Assembly (NCBI RefSeq): GCF_900096955.1
Contig: NZ_FMYL01000008.1
Location: 62,001-126,000, forward strand
Reading direction: 5' to 3'
DNA length: 64,000 nucleotides
Origin: Acinetobacter boissieri
GTDB taxonomy: Bacteria > Pseudomonadota > Gammaproteobacteria > Pseudomonadales > Moraxellaceae
Within the stretch, counting starts at the first letter, position 1, and the number at the start of each line of letters is the position of its first letter. A program made the translations under genes and the position numbers. The notes beneath the pieces are model-generated. The model was given only the letters and a program-made list of their open reading frames with translations, did not search any database and was not told the DNA's origin. Below, in pieces: positions 1-9,219 of the stretch.

Positions 1-432
1 TATTTAGATGCAGATCATATTTGGGTTTCTAAAACAGGTATGGGAATTGGATTTGGTGTCAACCCAGAAAAACAATCTGGTCTAGGTTGGATTGATCAAT
101 CCCTTGAACGAATTGGACAGAAACGAAAGATTTCTATTTTTACTCGTCATTATCAAATGCCTGCACTCTTGGCACGAAATGTTGACCTGATTGCAACATT
201 ACCCACACGAATTGCAAATTTACAAAATAACAATAGCGACCTTGTGATTCAGGATCCTCCTTTTTATATTCCAGAAATAGAGCTTAAAATGGCATGGTGT
301 CCACTACTTCACCACCACCCTGCACATCGTTGGCTACGCCAATTAATCTTATATGTTGCAAGACAAATGGTTGAAGAGGAAAATAAAGAGTTTCTTAATA
401 AACAGAATACAGTCTTACATGCTTCACAGTAA
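1..432 (+). CDS. LysR-family transcriptional regulator, C-terminal part (truncated by window edge)
   Basis: The reading frame is open from the first base, so the true start lies upstream of the window. The visible 143 residues resemble the second half of a LysR effector-binding domain: a beta-strand/helix pattern followed by 'RIFTRHYQ'-like and 'IATLPTR' segments and a W-H-P-A-H-RWLR end, all typical of the family. The N-terminal helix-turn-helix is not in view. LysR proteins usually control a nearby or divergent gene, and the target cannot be named here. The family call is fairly secure; the effector is unknown. Confidence 0.75.
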   Translation, partial: YLDADHIWVSKTGMGIGFGVNPEKQSGLGWIDQSLERIGQKRKISIFTRHYQMPALLARNVDLIATLPTRIANLQNNNSDLVIQDPPFYIPEIELKMAWCPLLHHHPAHRWLRQLILYVARQMVEEENKEFLNKQNTVLHASQ

Positions 433-518
433 TGATTAGATAAAATCAAAGATATGCAGCAACCCTTTTTTATGTTAAAAAACATAAATAATGCAAAATT
501 TATAAACATAGGTGCATT

Positions 519-1847
519 GTGACTTTTTTTCAAAGTATGATGGTGATGGGCATACTCATGATCGGTGGTGGCTTTCTTGCCCTTGCCGAAATTGCTTTAG
601 CAGGTGCCCGCAAAGTAAAACTAAAAATATTGGCTGAGTCAGGTGATGAACGTGCACAAAAAGTACTCGATGTACAAGCACAATCAGCAGATTTTTTTGC
701 AGCGTCTCAAATTGGTTTAAATGCCGCTGCAATTTTAGGTGGTATTGTTGCAGAACCGGCTTTTCGCTCTTTTTTTGCAGACTTTCTTTATCAGTTTTTT
801 GTCGGTGCATGGATTGAAAAAGCAGCTTTTGGCTTATCTTTTTTGGTCGTCACTATGGCATTTATTTTATTTGCAGACTTTATGCCAAAACGGCTTGCTA
901 TGATTGCACCTGAAAAAATTGCTTTAGCTGTTATTAACCCAACCCTGATTTATGTCAAAATTTGCACACCGCTGGCGTGGGTCATCAATGCCATCAGCAA
1001 CTTATTATTTAGACTATTTAAAGTGAACACTATACGAGAAGACAATGTCACGTTTGATGATATTGCGGCAGTCATGGAGGCTGGAGCTCAAGCAGGTGTT
1101 TTACTGAAACAAGAACGACATTTTATTGAAAATGTATTTGAACTAGAAGAACGTACTGTTCCTTCAAGTATGACCACTCGTGAAAATATTGTTTTTTTTA
1201 CACCCAATGAACCAGAAGATAGTATTCGCCAAAAACTTGCTACATATCCTTTTTCTAAGTTTTTGGTTTGTAATGAAACAATTGATCAAACAATTGGTTA
1301 TGTTGATGCAAAAGACCTATTGGTTCGTATTTTAAATAATCAAAAACTTAATCAACTTAATGAAACTACTATTCGTAGTGTACTCACTATACCAGATACA
1401 CTTACTTTATCAGAGCTACTTGACCGATTTAGAGCCAGCAAAGAAACCCTTGCTGTTGTAATTAATGAATATGCATGGGTTGTTGGGGTCATTAGCTTAA
1501 ATGATATTATGAGCACTGTTATGGGCGACTGGGTCACCCCAATGGATGAAGTTCAACAGATTATTAAACGAGATAATCATTCATGGCTGATTGAAGGTAG
1601 TACACCCATTGAAGACATGAAGCATGCTTTAGATTTAGATGAATTACCAGACGAAGAAAACTATGAAACAGTCGCTGGTTTTATGATGTATAAACTGAGA
1701 AAAGTACCACGCCCTGCGGATTTTGTAGAATTCGACCACTTTAAATTTGAAGTCGTCGATGTAGACCACTATAAAATTGATCAGCTATTAGTGACTCGCC
1801 TCTCAGTGATTAATGAAAATCTCATCATACCCAATAAAACAGATTAA
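519..1847 (+). CDS. CNNM (DUF21)/CBS-domain membrane protein of the HlyC/CorC family
   Basis: The 442-residue protein has the three-part layout of the CNNM/'hemolysin-like' family. An N-terminal DUF21 membrane region (about residues 1-180) has several hydrophobic helices. A CBS-domain pair follows at about 205-335, starting near 'PSSMTTRENIVFF'. A C-terminal CorC/HlyC domain (about 350-430) contains the 'YETVAGFMMYKLRKVP' segment. Members act in Mg2+ or other cation export and resistance, or in polyamine export (PaeA/YtfL); the substrate cannot be read from the sequence. The start is GTG at 519 without a strong Shine-Dalgarno sequence; in-frame ATGs just inside are alternatives. A terminator follows directly. 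Confidence 0.85.
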   Translation: MTFFQSMMVMGILMIGGGFLALAEIALAGARKVKLKILAESGDERAQKVLDVQAQSADFFAASQIGLNAAAILGGIVAEPAFRSFFADFLYQFFVGAWIEKAAFGLSFLVVTMAFILFADFMPKRLAMIAPEKIALAVINPTLIYVKICTPLAWVINAISNLLFRLFKVNTIREDNVTFDDIAAVMEAGAQAGVLLKQERHFIENVFELEERTVPSSMTTRENIVFFTPNEPEDSIRQKLATYPFSKFLVCNETIDQTIGYVDAKDLLVRILNNQKLNQLNETTIRSVLTIPDTLTLSELLDRFRASKETLAVVINEYAWVVGVISLNDIMSTVMGDWVTPMDEVQQIIKRDNHSWLIEGSTPIEDMKHALDLDELPDEENYETVAGFMMYKLRKVPRPADFVEFDHFKFEVVDVDHYKIDQLLVTRLSVINENLIIPNKTD

Positions 1848-1860
1848 CTAAAATGATTTA

Positions 1861-1891
1861 AAAAAAACCCTCAAATTTGAGGGTTTTTTAT
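1861..1891. terminator. Bidirectional intrinsic terminator between the CNNM/CBS gene and lysS
   Basis: The perfect stem ACCCTCAAA/TTTGAGGGT is flanked by an A-run on the left and a T-run on the right. It can therefore serve both convergent genes, the upstream plus-strand gene and minus-strand lysS. Confidence 0.85.
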
Positions 1892-1901
1892 TAGCTACCG
1901 A

Positions 1902-3431
1902 TTAAACATCTTTACGGCGCATGTGAGGAAATAATAATACATCTCTAATACTTGCAGCATTTGCAAACAACATGACTAAGCGGTCAATACCAATGCCCTG
2001 ACCTGCTGTTGGCGGTAAACCATATTCTAGTGCTTCAACAAAGTCAGCGTCATAGTGCATTGCTTCATCATCACCCGCATCTTTTTCAGCAACTTGTGCT
2101 TGAAAACGCTCAGCCTGATCAATTGGGTCATTTAATTCGCTAAAACCATTCGCCAGCTCACGACCACCAATAAAGAATTCAAAACGGTCGGTAACGTGTG
2201 GATTATGGTCATTACGGCGAGCCAATGGTGAAGTTTCTGCAGGATACTCGGTAATAAACGTGGGTTGACGTAACTGTGTTTCTACTGTCTCTTCAAACAC
2301 AATTGTTTGTAGCTTGCCTAAACCAAAACCTGCTTTTACCTGCTCTTTCAGCTCAGTTTGAATAAACTGTGCAAGAAATTCACGGTCTGCTACATTTTGT
2401 GCTGTAAAGCTTGGGTTATGCTCTAAAATTGCATCAAACATAGAGATTTTTTTATATGGCCCTTTAAAGCTAAAGACTTCTTCAGCATATGGCACATCAG
2501 TAGAACCCAAAATATCTACAGCTAATTTTTCAAGCATGTTTTCAGTCAGGGTCATCAAATCTTTATAATCTGCATAAGCCTGATAAAACTCAATCATGGT
2601 AAATTCAGGATTATGACGAGTAGAAACCCCCTCATTTCTGAAATTACGGTTAATTTCAAACACACGTTCAAAACCACCTACTACCAGACGCTTTAAATAT
2701 AGCTCAGGTGCAATACGCAAGAATAAATCCATGTCTAGCGCATTATGATGCGTAACAAAAGGTTTTGCAGATGCTCCGCCTGGAATAATATGCATCATTG
2801 GTGTTTCAACTTCCATAAAACGCTGATCAACCAAATACTGACGTACACCAGCCACGACTTTGGCACGAATCTCAAACGTTTTACGTGTTTCTTCATTTAC
2901 AATCAGGTCTAAATAACGCTTACGATATTTTGCTTCAGTATCATTTAAACCATGAAATTTATCTGGTAATGGACGCAATGACTTGGTAAGCAACTCAAAA
3001 GCTTGCAAATGCACATATAAATCACCTTTACCTGAACGACCAATATAGCCACTGGCCGCTACAATATCACCTAAATCTAATGATTTAATCGACTCAAGTT
3101 GTTCGCTTGGTAGCCCTTTACGATCTACATAAAGCTGAATACGACCTGTCATGTCTTGTAATACAATAAAAGAGCCACGGTTAAGCATGACACGACCTGC
3201 AATTTTTACATGCACGTGTTCAGCGGCTTCAATGTCTGCTTTTTCTACCCCATCAAATTGCGCTTGCAAGTCACCTGCATAGTGCTCACGTCTAAACGTA
3301 TTTGGCCAAGGGCTTGTGCCATTTTCTTTAGCTTGTGCCTGAATCTGTTTTAACTTGGCATGACGCTGTGCAATTAAATCGTTTTCGGAAATAGTGGGTT
3401 CAGAACTCGACTGAGCGTGTTGTTGCGCCAT
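1902..3431 (-). CDS. lysS: Lysyl-tRNA synthetase (class II)
   Basis: LysS charges tRNA-Lys with lysine in the cytoplasm. The 509-residue protein has the usual class II LysRS length. An N-terminal OB-fold anticodon-binding domain includes '[20 protein letters not shown]' at about residues 77-96. The catalytic core holds motif 2 ('[19 protein letters not shown]') and motif 3 near the C-terminus ('[11 protein letters not shown]'). The ATG at 3431 follows a GAGGCAGAG Shine-Dalgarno-like stretch. The gene appears monocistronic and ends at a terminator shared with its convergent neighbour. Confidence 0.97.
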   Translation of the reverse strand: MAQQHAQSSSEPTISENDLIAQRHAKLKQIQAQAKENGTSPWPNTFRREHYAGDLQAQFDGVEKADIEAAEHVHVKIAGRVMLNRGSFIVLQDMTGRIQLYVDRKGLPSEQLESIKSLDLGDIVAASGYIGRSGKGDLYVHLQAFELLTKSLRPLPDKFHGLNDTEAKYRKRYLDLIVNEETRKTFEIRAKVVAGVRQYLVDQRFMEVETPMMHIIPGGASAKPFVTHHNALDMDLFLRIAPELYLKRLVVGGFERVFEINRNFRNEGVSTRHNPEFTMIEFYQAYADYKDLMTLTENMLEKLAVDILGSTDVPYAEEVFSFKGPYKKISMFDAILEHNPSFTAQNVADREFLAQFIQTELKEQVKAGFGLGKLQTIVFEETVETQLRQPTFITEYPAETSPLARRNDHNPHVTDRFEFFIGGRELANGFSELNDPIDQAERFQAQVAEKDAGDDEAMHYDADFVEALEYGLPPTAGQGIGIDRLVMLFANAASIRDVLLFPHMRRKDV

Positions 3432-3639
3432 CTCTGCCTCTATAAAATATCAAAAGAAATAAAGGTGATAGCATAGCAGAATTCGTACTTAATTTTCATC
3501 TCTTCTTGAGATTAGATGCAAAACATTCTCTTAGATATAACCACCTATTAGACCATTTGCTAAGTTGATAGCGCGTTAAAGCAAGGTAAGATCAATAGAT
3601 TAAGTCAGTTTGATTGGTCTATTTAAAAGAAAGATAATA

Positions 3640-4170
3640 ATGAAAATACACCCCGCGCAAAGTGCAAAAATTTTATTTTTACACGGTTTAGATTCATCTA
3701 AAGCATCAAAAAAATTTGATGCGATTGCCTGTGAGAACAAGTATTGTATTGATGTAGATTACCGTCATCTTAGTTTTCAGACTGTACTCGACTTATATAT
3801 CAATACGATTGACAAAATTCAACCTAACTTATTGATTGGTCACGGCATAGGTGGCTACTGGGCACTTAAACTGTCTTATTTTTTTAAAATACCCACAATT
3901 ATTGCCAATCCCAGTTTAAAACCACGATTTAGAAATGATTATACAGATATCCAAGACAGCGACCTTCAACATGACATACCTCAATTGGCCTATATTGAAC
4001 TTGGTGATGAAGTTTTAAATATGCATGAAACGAAAGCACTATTAGAGCAATTTATGTTTATAAAAACTTATTGGGGAGGATACCACCGTCTAGAACACCC
4101 TGAAAACCTAAACCCTCTCATCGATTTTTTTCTAGATAATCATTTAATGAGCAACATACAGCTGGCATAA
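3640..4170 (+). CDS. YqiA/YcfP-like alpha/beta hydrolase fold protein lacking the serine nucleophile
   Basis: This 176-residue small alpha/beta-hydrolase has the UPF0227/YqiA layout. An N-terminal 'ILFLHGLDSS' strand-loop is followed by a nucleophile elbow at residues 67-72, then 'IIANPSLKP' and a C-terminal 'WGGYHRLEHP'. Family members normally have G-x-S-x-G at the elbow. Here the motif reads GHGIGG, so the nucleophile position (codon 3844-3846, GGC) is glycine. A candidate Asp ('LGDEV') and His are kept. The fold call is good but esterase activity is doubtful. I chose ATG at 3640; a TTG at 3610 in the same frame would add ten residues. Confidence 0.75.
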   Translation: MKIHPAQSAKILFLHGLDSSKASKKFDAIACENKYCIDVDYRHLSFQTVLDLYINTIDKIQPNLLIGHGIGGYWALKLSYFFKIPTIIANPSLKPRFRNDYTDIQDSDLQHDIPQLAYIELGDEVLNMHETKALLEQFMFIKTYWGGYHRLEHPENLNPLIDFFLDNHLMSNIQLA

Positions 4171-4197
4171 AAACACCCAATCATGGGTGTTTTTATT
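4168..4197. terminator. Intrinsic terminator between the hydrolase gene and ftsY
   Basis: The stem AAAAACACCC/GGGTGTTTTT has a short AATCAT-type loop. Runs of A on the left and T on the right suit both convergent genes. Confidence 0.8.
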
Positions 4198-4206
4198 TAA
4201 ATCATT

Positions 4207-5292
4207 TTACTTATCTGTTTCAAACAATGCTGCTACAAAAGATTTAGCCGAAAATGGGCGTAAATCATCAATCTTTTCGCCTACGCCAATAAAGCGAATA
4301 GGTACTTGAGTGCGACTCGCAATATTAAACAAGACTCCACCTTTGGCTGTACCATCAAGTTTAGTAATGGTAATTCCTGTTAAACCAACCACTTGATCAA
4401 ACTCTTTTACTTGGTTAATCGCATTTTGCCCTGTGCCTGCATCAACCACCAACATAATTTCATGCGGGGCTGTTGCATCTGCCTTTTGCATAACACGTTT
4501 AACTTTTCGGAGTTCTTCCATCAAGTTACTTTTATTGTGTAAACGGCCTGCTGTATCTGCAATTAAAACATCTATCCCTTTGGCTTTTGCACTTTCAAAA
4601 GCATCAAAAATAACAGATGCACTATCTGAACCATGCCCTTGTGCAACCACAGGAATTTGATTGCGCTCACCCCAAATCTGTAATTGCTCTGTCGCAGCAG
4701 CACGGAACGTATCTCCAGCTGCAAGCATGACTTTTTTCCCTTCACCCTGTAATTTTTTAGCCAGTTTACCAATGGTTGTTGTTTTACCTACACCATTCAC
4801 ACCAACTACTAAAATTACATACGGATTTTTTGAAGTGTCTATTTGTAGTGGTTTAACGCACGGCTCAAGTAAACTCACTAACTCTTCTTGTAATGCTTTA
4901 TACAACGAGTGTGAGTAAATCAGATCACCACGGGCTGTGCGCTCTGTCAGGTTAGTAATAATACGTTTAGTGGCATCTATGCCAATATCTGCAACCAATA
5001 ATTGCTCTTCAACTTCTTCAAGCAGCTCATCATCAATTTCTTTACCACCAATTAAAATACTGACCATACCATCAGTAAAATTCTTTCTAGTTTTAGTCAA
5101 GCCTTCTTTCATACGACCAAAAAAACCACCTTTCGATTTCTCTTCTTCTGGTTGTTTAGGCTCTGAAAGTTGTTCTAGAGGCTGTTCTATAATCGGGACA
5201 TTGGCCACAGGTAAGCTAGGTAACGTGACATCGTCATCACCGATCTCTGTATCAATTAGAAACTTGTTAGACACATTGTTTTGCTCTTGCAT
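4207..5292 (-). CDS. ftsY: Signal recognition particle receptor FtsY
   Basis: FtsY is the SRP receptor GTPase that docks SRP-ribosome complexes at the inner membrane for co-translational insertion. The 361-residue protein has an acidic/proline-rich A region (about 1-60) and an N domain with 'GRMKEGLTKTRKNF'. The G domain carries 'VGVNGVGKTTTIGKLA', 'DTFRAAATEQL', 'DTAGRLHNKSNLMEEL' and 'TKLDGTAKGG'. In many bacteria ftsY precedes ftsE-ftsX; here it stands alone, with a convergent gene downstream and a small membrane protein upstream on the same strand. Confidence 0.97.
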   Translation of the reverse strand: MQEQNNVSNKFLIDTEIGDDDVTLPSLPVANVPIIEQPLEQLSEPKQPEEEKSKGGFFGRMKEGLTKTRKNFTDGMVSILIGGKEIDDELLEEVEEQLLVADIGIDATKRIITNLTERTARGDLIYSHSLYKALQEELVSLLEPCVKPLQIDTSKNPYVILVVGVNGVGKTTTIGKLAKKLQGEGKKVMLAAGDTFRAAATEQLQIWGERNQIPVVAQGHGSDSASVIFDAFESAKAKGIDVLIADTAGRLHNKSNLMEELRKVKRVMQKADATAPHEIMLVVDAGTGQNAINQVKEFDQVVGLTGITITKLDGTAKGGVLFNIASRTQVPIRFIGVGEKIDDLRPFSAKSFVAALFETDK

Positions 5293-5387
5293 GCTGGTCC
5301 CTTGAAAAACAGTGCATTATAAAAATTATAATCTTAACATATATCCATGTTGCGTACTGATGCTTTCATACACGTAACGTATCTCTT

Positions 5388-5714
5388 TTAACGTGTTTTT
5401 ACCTGTATCGCAGGGTAAGTTTTTATACTTTTTTGTTCTGTATGATATGCATGTAATAAACGAAAGTAATCTCTTGTAGTCACATGGTCTTGCTGTAATA
5501 ACACTTTTGCCATAGATTCTGTTTGACGATATTTCATTTGTTCTGAAATCTGTTGTACTTGTGTATACTGACGATCACTGATCGGATTTTTCAGTAAAAA
5601 ATACCCAAAAATAAAGACAACAAGAATTAAAAATATAGGCATAAAACGATGTAAATAGACTAAAGCCAGCTTTAATGACTCATTTTTAAATGGAAACTGA
5701 ACAAAATTAAACAT
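5388..5714 (-). CDS. Small single-pass membrane protein, unknown function
   Basis: I do not recognise this 108-residue protein. It has one strong transmembrane segment at about residues 26-43 ('FMPIFLILVVFIFGYFLL'), preceded by a short basic/amphipathic N-terminus. The remaining ~65 residues are polar and probably helical ('YTQVQQISEQMKYRQTESMAK'). It lies 95 bp upstream of ftsY on the same strand. The next ATG inside is far downstream, so the start at 5714 is reasonable. It is probably a real lineage-specific gene. Confidence 0.55.
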   Translation of the reverse strand: MFNFVQFPFKNESLKLALVYLHRFMPIFLILVVFIFGYFLLKNPISDRQYTQVQQISEQMKYRQTESMAKVLLQQDHVTTRDYFRLLHAYHTEQKSIKTYPAIQVKTR

Positions 5715-5926
5715 ATTAAACCTCTTCTGTTCAGTCTAATGTGAATGTACGACGATAACAATCCTAAATAAATGGTTATCTCAAATATTGTATATGTCTA
5801 TGTTTTTTAATTACATCCTTTGCTTTTCATAAAAAATGGAAACATTTGCTTAAATTTTTCTTAAAAATTTTCAGCAAAAGACTTTTTGTTTACTTATTAT
5901 TCATGTAACATCAGTTTTCTACTCAG

Positions 5927-5971
5927 CAACCCTAATATTGGGTTGACACAATTGTGTGAATGTAATATTAG
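5927..5971 (+). promoter_or_regulatory. Promoter with two inverted repeats upstream of the SEL1-like gene
   Basis: A -35 box TTGACA (5943-5948) is separated by 17 bp from TATTAG (5966-5971). The perfect inverted repeat CAACCC-7 nt-GGGTTG (5927-5945) overlaps the -35 box, and the palindrome ACACAATTGTGT (5946-5957) fills the start of the spacer. These are plausible operator positions for a dimeric regulator. The regulator's identity is unknown. Confidence 0.5.
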
Positions 5972-6004
5972 TTTAATAAAATAAGTTTAAATTAATATCT
6001 TATT

Positions 6005-6023
6005 AGGACTTGTGAGAAGTCCT
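6005..6023 (+). promoter_or_regulatory. Leader hairpin ahead of the SEL1-like gene
   Basis: The perfect stem AGGACTT/AAGTCCT has a GTGAG loop and lies between the predicted promoter and the Shine-Dalgarno sequence. No T-run follows, so it is not a classic terminator. It may stabilise or regulate the leader RNA. Confidence 0.4.
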
Positions 6024-6058
6024 TAAAATCATAATTACAACACTTAGGAGATTTAAAT

Positions 6059-6292
6059 ATGATTCAACAACTCTCTCAACATGATTTAGATCATGTATAC
6101 ACTACAGCAGTTCATACTATTCAATCACAAATGAATTTTAAAGATGCTGTAACAGACTTAGAAAACGTTGCACGTGCTGGACACGGTAAATCTGCACTGT
6201 TCTTGGCTGAATTATACATTCAAGGCTTCCGTGTAGAACGTGACAGTTATAAAGCACAATATTGGCAAAAGATGGCCACAATGGTCGCATGA
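6059..6292 (+). CDS. Short SEL1-like repeat protein
   Basis: The 77-residue cytoplasmic protein has one recognisable SEL1/TPR-like helical pair in its second half ('GHGKSALFLAELYIQGFRVERDSYKAQYWQKMA', split here as A-x-A-x-LG-x-LY-like and the A-x-x-W end). SEL1 repeats are protein-protein interaction modules. Such a short protein can hold only one or two repeats, so it may be an adaptor. The ATG has a strong TAGGAG Shine-Dalgarno at 6045-6050. The gene has its own promoter and terminator, suggesting a well-expressed monocistronic unit. Specific role unknown. Confidence 0.7.
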   Translation: MIQQLSQHDLDHVYTTAVHTIQSQMNFKDAVTDLENVARAGHGKSALFLAELYIQGFRVERDSYKAQYWQKMATMVA

Positions 6293-6293
6293 T

Positions 6294-6322
6294 AAAACGT
6301 CACCTCGGTGGCGTTTTATTTT
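6294..6322 (+). terminator. Intrinsic terminator of the SEL1-like gene
   Basis: The stem AAAACGTCACC/GGTGGCGTTTT (one G-U pair) is followed by a T-rich tail, just after the stop codon. Confidence 0.8.
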
Positions 6323-6367
6323 ATCTGCTCTTTTAAAACTGTAAACACTTTACATATATACATCGAT

Positions 6368-6739
6368 TTATGCACGAGCTCTTAGAAACTTCATAATACA
6401 AAAGCCACTAAGCAACCCAAGCCCTATCACAAATACAATTGCAGCAGCATTAAACCAAATTAGATTATGCTCTTTGGTTAATATACCAAACAACAAACCA
6501 AAAATTGCAGGCGAAACAGCTGCATTATTTCCTTCAGATACCGTTGGCGTGACAAGTAAAGCAAATAAGACCAAAGAAGATACTGCGCAAAACTTGGAGT
6601 ACGGTTTTGTAATAAGGTACCAACACAGTAATACAATGAATGTACCACCACAATACACAGAAATTGCAATCGCTCCTTCAGGAAACTGATCAAGTAATGA
6701 AAGTAACTGATGCAACATTCCTGTTTGTGTATTAAGCAC
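6368..6739 (-). CDS. Small multi-pass inner-membrane protein, unknown function
   Basis: This 123-residue hydrophobic protein has three probable transmembrane helices at about residues 22-43, 50-65 and 98-118. I do not recognise a family. Its start overlaps the end of the ycgL gene by 8 nt, so it is likely translationally coupled as the last gene of the metZ-ybaB-recR-rnd-ycgL run. Its position suggests co-expression and gives no functional hint. Confidence 0.6.
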   Translation of the reverse strand: MLNTQTGMLHQLLSLLDQFPEGAIAISVYCGGTFIVLLCWYLITKPYSKFCAVSSLVLFALLVTPTVSEGNNAAVSPAIFGLLFGILTKEHNLIWFNAAAIVFVIGLGLLSGFCIMKFLRARA

Positions 6740-7040
6740 CTCTTAGCCCCTCTGGTTCTACCGCATTAGGATTAATCAAACCTTCTGGAGGCATTTGTAT
6801 AAAAAAACCTCTCGTTTGCAATGAGTCTAACACGTGCAGAGTATTTGCTCTTGCTAATCTTCTTGCTTCAGTCAGCTCTAAATGCATTACAAACGTTGCT
6901 CGACCAAAAGCTTGGCGCATGGCCTCAGGCAAAATTTCTAGCGGGTCTACCCCTTCAATACTTTCATCTGTTTGTTCATTTGTTGCAATGTAAACATACA
7001 TTTCATCTTTTTTACTTGAACGATAAATATTACAGTGCAT
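6732..7040 (-). CDS. YcgL-domain protein
   Basis: The 102-residue protein matches the YcgL domain: an N-terminal '[17 protein letters not shown]' strand segment, a central 'P.ALR..FG.....M.L.L...R.LARA' helix pair and a 'GFFIQMPPE' end. YcgL is a small cytoplasmic domain of unknown biochemical role, commonly encoded next to rnd in gammaproteobacteria, as here (33 nt downstream of rnd). It overlaps the following gene by 8 nt. Confidence 0.85.
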   Translation of the reverse strand: MHCNIYRSSKKDEMYVYIATNEQTDESIEGVDPLEILPEAMRQAFGRATFVMHLELTEARRLARANTLHVLDSLQTRGFFIQMPPEGLINPNAVEPEGLRGA

Positions 7041-7073
7041 AAATCACCTAAATTAAAGTAATGTGTATGAAAA

Positions 7074-8231
7074 CTAAAATTGTCGTTTCACAGCAACTTG
7101 CTGTAGTAAGTTTTCCTTATCTTGTTCTAGTAACAACAATAAAGGTTGTGTGAGCACAGCATATCGCCAGCCCTGTAAGTAAGGAGACAAAGTCACTCGA
7201 TCTGTTGTACCAGCTGTGACATGTACATACAGTTCATTAAACCATTTCTTACGCATGAGTACCATTTTTGGAATATGCAACTCATCAGCAACTTGGCTAA
7301 CCAAGTTCTCTATTTTAACAGCAACATGTTCAGAAATATACTTCACTGGACGAGAGATGTTTTTAGGCCAAAGCTCTTTGTCAGGTAAAAAACGTAGTAA
7401 GTCTAAAATTGTTTTACCATGCTCTCGAATCACCGAAACACGTATACTTTTTATTTCTGACAACTGAAAAATACTTTTAGGATTTTTTTCAACCAAATCA
7501 ATCATTGCACTATTTTTCAAAACAAAACTTCGTGGAATATTGACCGCTTTAACCAATTGCTCACGCCAAACCATGAGTTGTTGTAATTGCATGAGCTGTC
7601 TAGATGAATGTCGATAATTACCTACATCTTGATATAATTTTGACGTTACTGTTTTTCGAGAGATTTCTTGCGCTAAGCTTTTACAATCTTCCACTACATA
7701 GTCAAGTAGGTGTTTTTCTTGAAGCTGTAATTTTAGTAAATTTGCCAGTTTAGGCAAAAAAATCACATCATTAGCCGCATAACACAGTTGTTCAGACGTT
7801 AAAGGACGAGCTGTCCAATCTGAACGGGTTTGATCTTTTTCAAGGTCTACATTTAAATGTTGCTTTAATGCATTTTGATAACTGACTTGCAAACCATGTC
7901 CCAAAAAAGACAATGCAACCTGTGTATCAAATACATTGGTCAGCGGTGATTGTTTAGAATAAAAGTATATTAAGTCGAGATCTTCACCACAGGCATGAAA
8001 AATATTTTCTTCTGCTTGTGTAAGTAATGACCAAAACTCAGTCAAGTCTAAAGTAGTCCCATCAAGCAGATAAATTTGCTCTTGGATATTAATTTGAAAT
8101 AACCCTAATTTGGGCCACAATGTATCTACTTTTAAAAACTCTGTATCTGCCGCATATTTTCTATGCTGTACCATATGATCTAACACTTGGGTAAGCTGGC
8201 TTTGCGTTTGAATAAATTGATACATACCCAT
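7074..8231 (-). CDS. rnd: Ribonuclease D
   Basis: RNase D is a 3'-5' exoribonuclease of the DEDDy family that trims tRNA and other small RNA ends. The 385-residue protein has Exo I 'AADTEFL' near residue 25, Exo II around 'HACGEDLDLIYFY' and Exo III 'CYAANDVIFLPKL', which gives the YxxxD motif. Two C-terminal HRDC-like helical regions follow (about 205-370). It sits between recR and ycgL in the same orientation. Confidence 0.95.
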   Translation of the reverse strand: MGMYQFIQTQSQLTQVLDHMVQHRKYAADTEFLKVDTLWPKLGLFQINIQEQIYLLDGTTLDLTEFWSLLTQAEENIFHACGEDLDLIYFYSKQSPLTNVFDTQVALSFLGHGLQVSYQNALKQHLNVDLEKDQTRSDWTARPLTSEQLCYAANDVIFLPKLANLLKLQLQEKHLLDYVVEDCKSLAQEISRKTVTSKLYQDVGNYRHSSRQLMQLQQLMVWREQLVKAVNIPRSFVLKNSAMIDLVEKNPKSIFQLSEIKSIRVSVIREHGKTILDLLRFLPDKELWPKNISRPVKYISEHVAVKIENLVSQVADELHIPKMVLMRKKWFNELYVHVTAGTTDRVTLSPYLQGWRYAVLTQPLLLLLEQDKENLLQQVAVKRQF

Positions 8232-8262
8232 GTTGTAGATCCAAACAATAATGATATAAGCG

Positions 8263-8859
8263 CTATTTAAATTGCAAGCGATGATGCATGGCTTGGCCTA
8301 GAGTATGGCTATCTACATACTCTAACTCACCACCTTGTGGTACGCCTTGTGCAATACGCGTAAGTTTTACAGGTAAATGTTTGCATGCTTCGAGTAAGTA
8401 ATGTGCCGTTGCCTGACCTTCTACCGTTGCATTGGTTGCTAAAATTACTTCTTGAACAGTGCCTTGACGCAAACGTGCCATAAGCGCAGGAATGCCAATA
8501 TCATCTGGCCCAATACCATCTAATGGAGACAAATGTCCACCAAGTACATAATATTTACCCCGAAAACTTCCTGTTTGCTCAATGGCCATGACATCTGCTG
8601 GTGACTCTACAACACACATTAGCCCATCATCACGCTCAATAGATAAACAAATATCACAGACATCTTGCTCAGTCAAAGAGTGACACTTTTGACAGCTCCG
8701 AATACTATTTACAGCATTGTGTAATGCATTCGCTAATATTTCAGCTTGAATTTTATTTTTCATCACTAAATTAAGCGCCATACGCTGAGCCGACTTTGGC
8801 CCAACGCTTGGTAATGTACGCAACGCTTGAACGAGCTCATCAAATTTTGGGCTAAACAT
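8263..8859 (-). CDS. recR: Recombination mediator protein RecR
   Basis: RecR acts with RecF and RecO to load RecA at single-strand gaps. The 198-residue length is standard. It has an N-terminal helix-hairpin-helix ('LPSVGPKSAQRMAL'), a four-cysteine zinc finger ('CQKCHSLTEQDVCDIC', about residues 57-72), a Toprim domain ('VVESPADVMAIEQTG') and a C-terminal 'RIAQGVPQGGELEYVD' Walker-like segment. It follows ybaB by 14 nt, the classic pairing. Confidence 0.97.
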   Translation of the reverse strand: MFSPKFDELVQALRTLPSVGPKSAQRMALNLVMKNKIQAEILANALHNAVNSIRSCQKCHSLTEQDVCDICLSIERDDGLMCVVESPADVMAIEQTGSFRGKYYVLGGHLSPLDGIGPDDIGIPALMARLRQGTVQEVILATNATVEGQATAHYLLEACKHLPVKLTRIAQGVPQGGELEYVDSHTLGQAMHHRLQFK

Positions 8860-8873
8860 GCCTGTTTACCTTA

Positions 8874-9203
8874 TTAAAATAAGCCTGAAAGACCTGGTGG
8901 TAAACCCGTACCTGCACTGGCTGCTTTCATTTTTTGCTCAGAAATAGTTTCTGCTTGGCGTGACGCATCGTTTATTGCAGCCGCAATCAAGTCTTCAACC
9001 ATATCTGCTTCATCTTGTAAAAGCTCTGGGTTGATTTCTATACGTTTCACCACATGACGACAAGTCATGGTCACTTTAACCAAACCACCGCCCGCCTCTG
9101 CATGAACTTCTGTTTGTGCAAGCTCTTCTTTCGCCTTTTTCGCATTGGCTTCTACATCTTTTTGCATGCGCTGTGCTTGCTGCATTAACATATTAATATT
9201 CAT
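8874..9203 (-). CDS. ybaB: YbaB/EbfC family nucleoid-associated protein
   Basis: YbaB/EbfC proteins are small dimeric DNA-binding proteins of the nucleoid. The 109-residue sequence has the typical N-terminal helix '[20 protein letters not shown]', the '[10 protein letters not shown]' strands and the C-terminal 'LPPGLSGLF'. It is usually found between dnaX and recR. recR is adjacent here, but the upstream gene is metZ (16 nt away), not dnaX. Confidence 0.95.
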   Translation of the reverse strand: MNINMLMQQAQRMQKDVEANAKKAKEELAQTEVHAEAGGGLVKVTMTCRHVVKRIEINPELLQDEADMVEDLIAAAINDASRQAETISEQKMKAASAGTGLPPGLSGLF

Positions 9204-9219
9204 AAGAAACGCTCCAACG

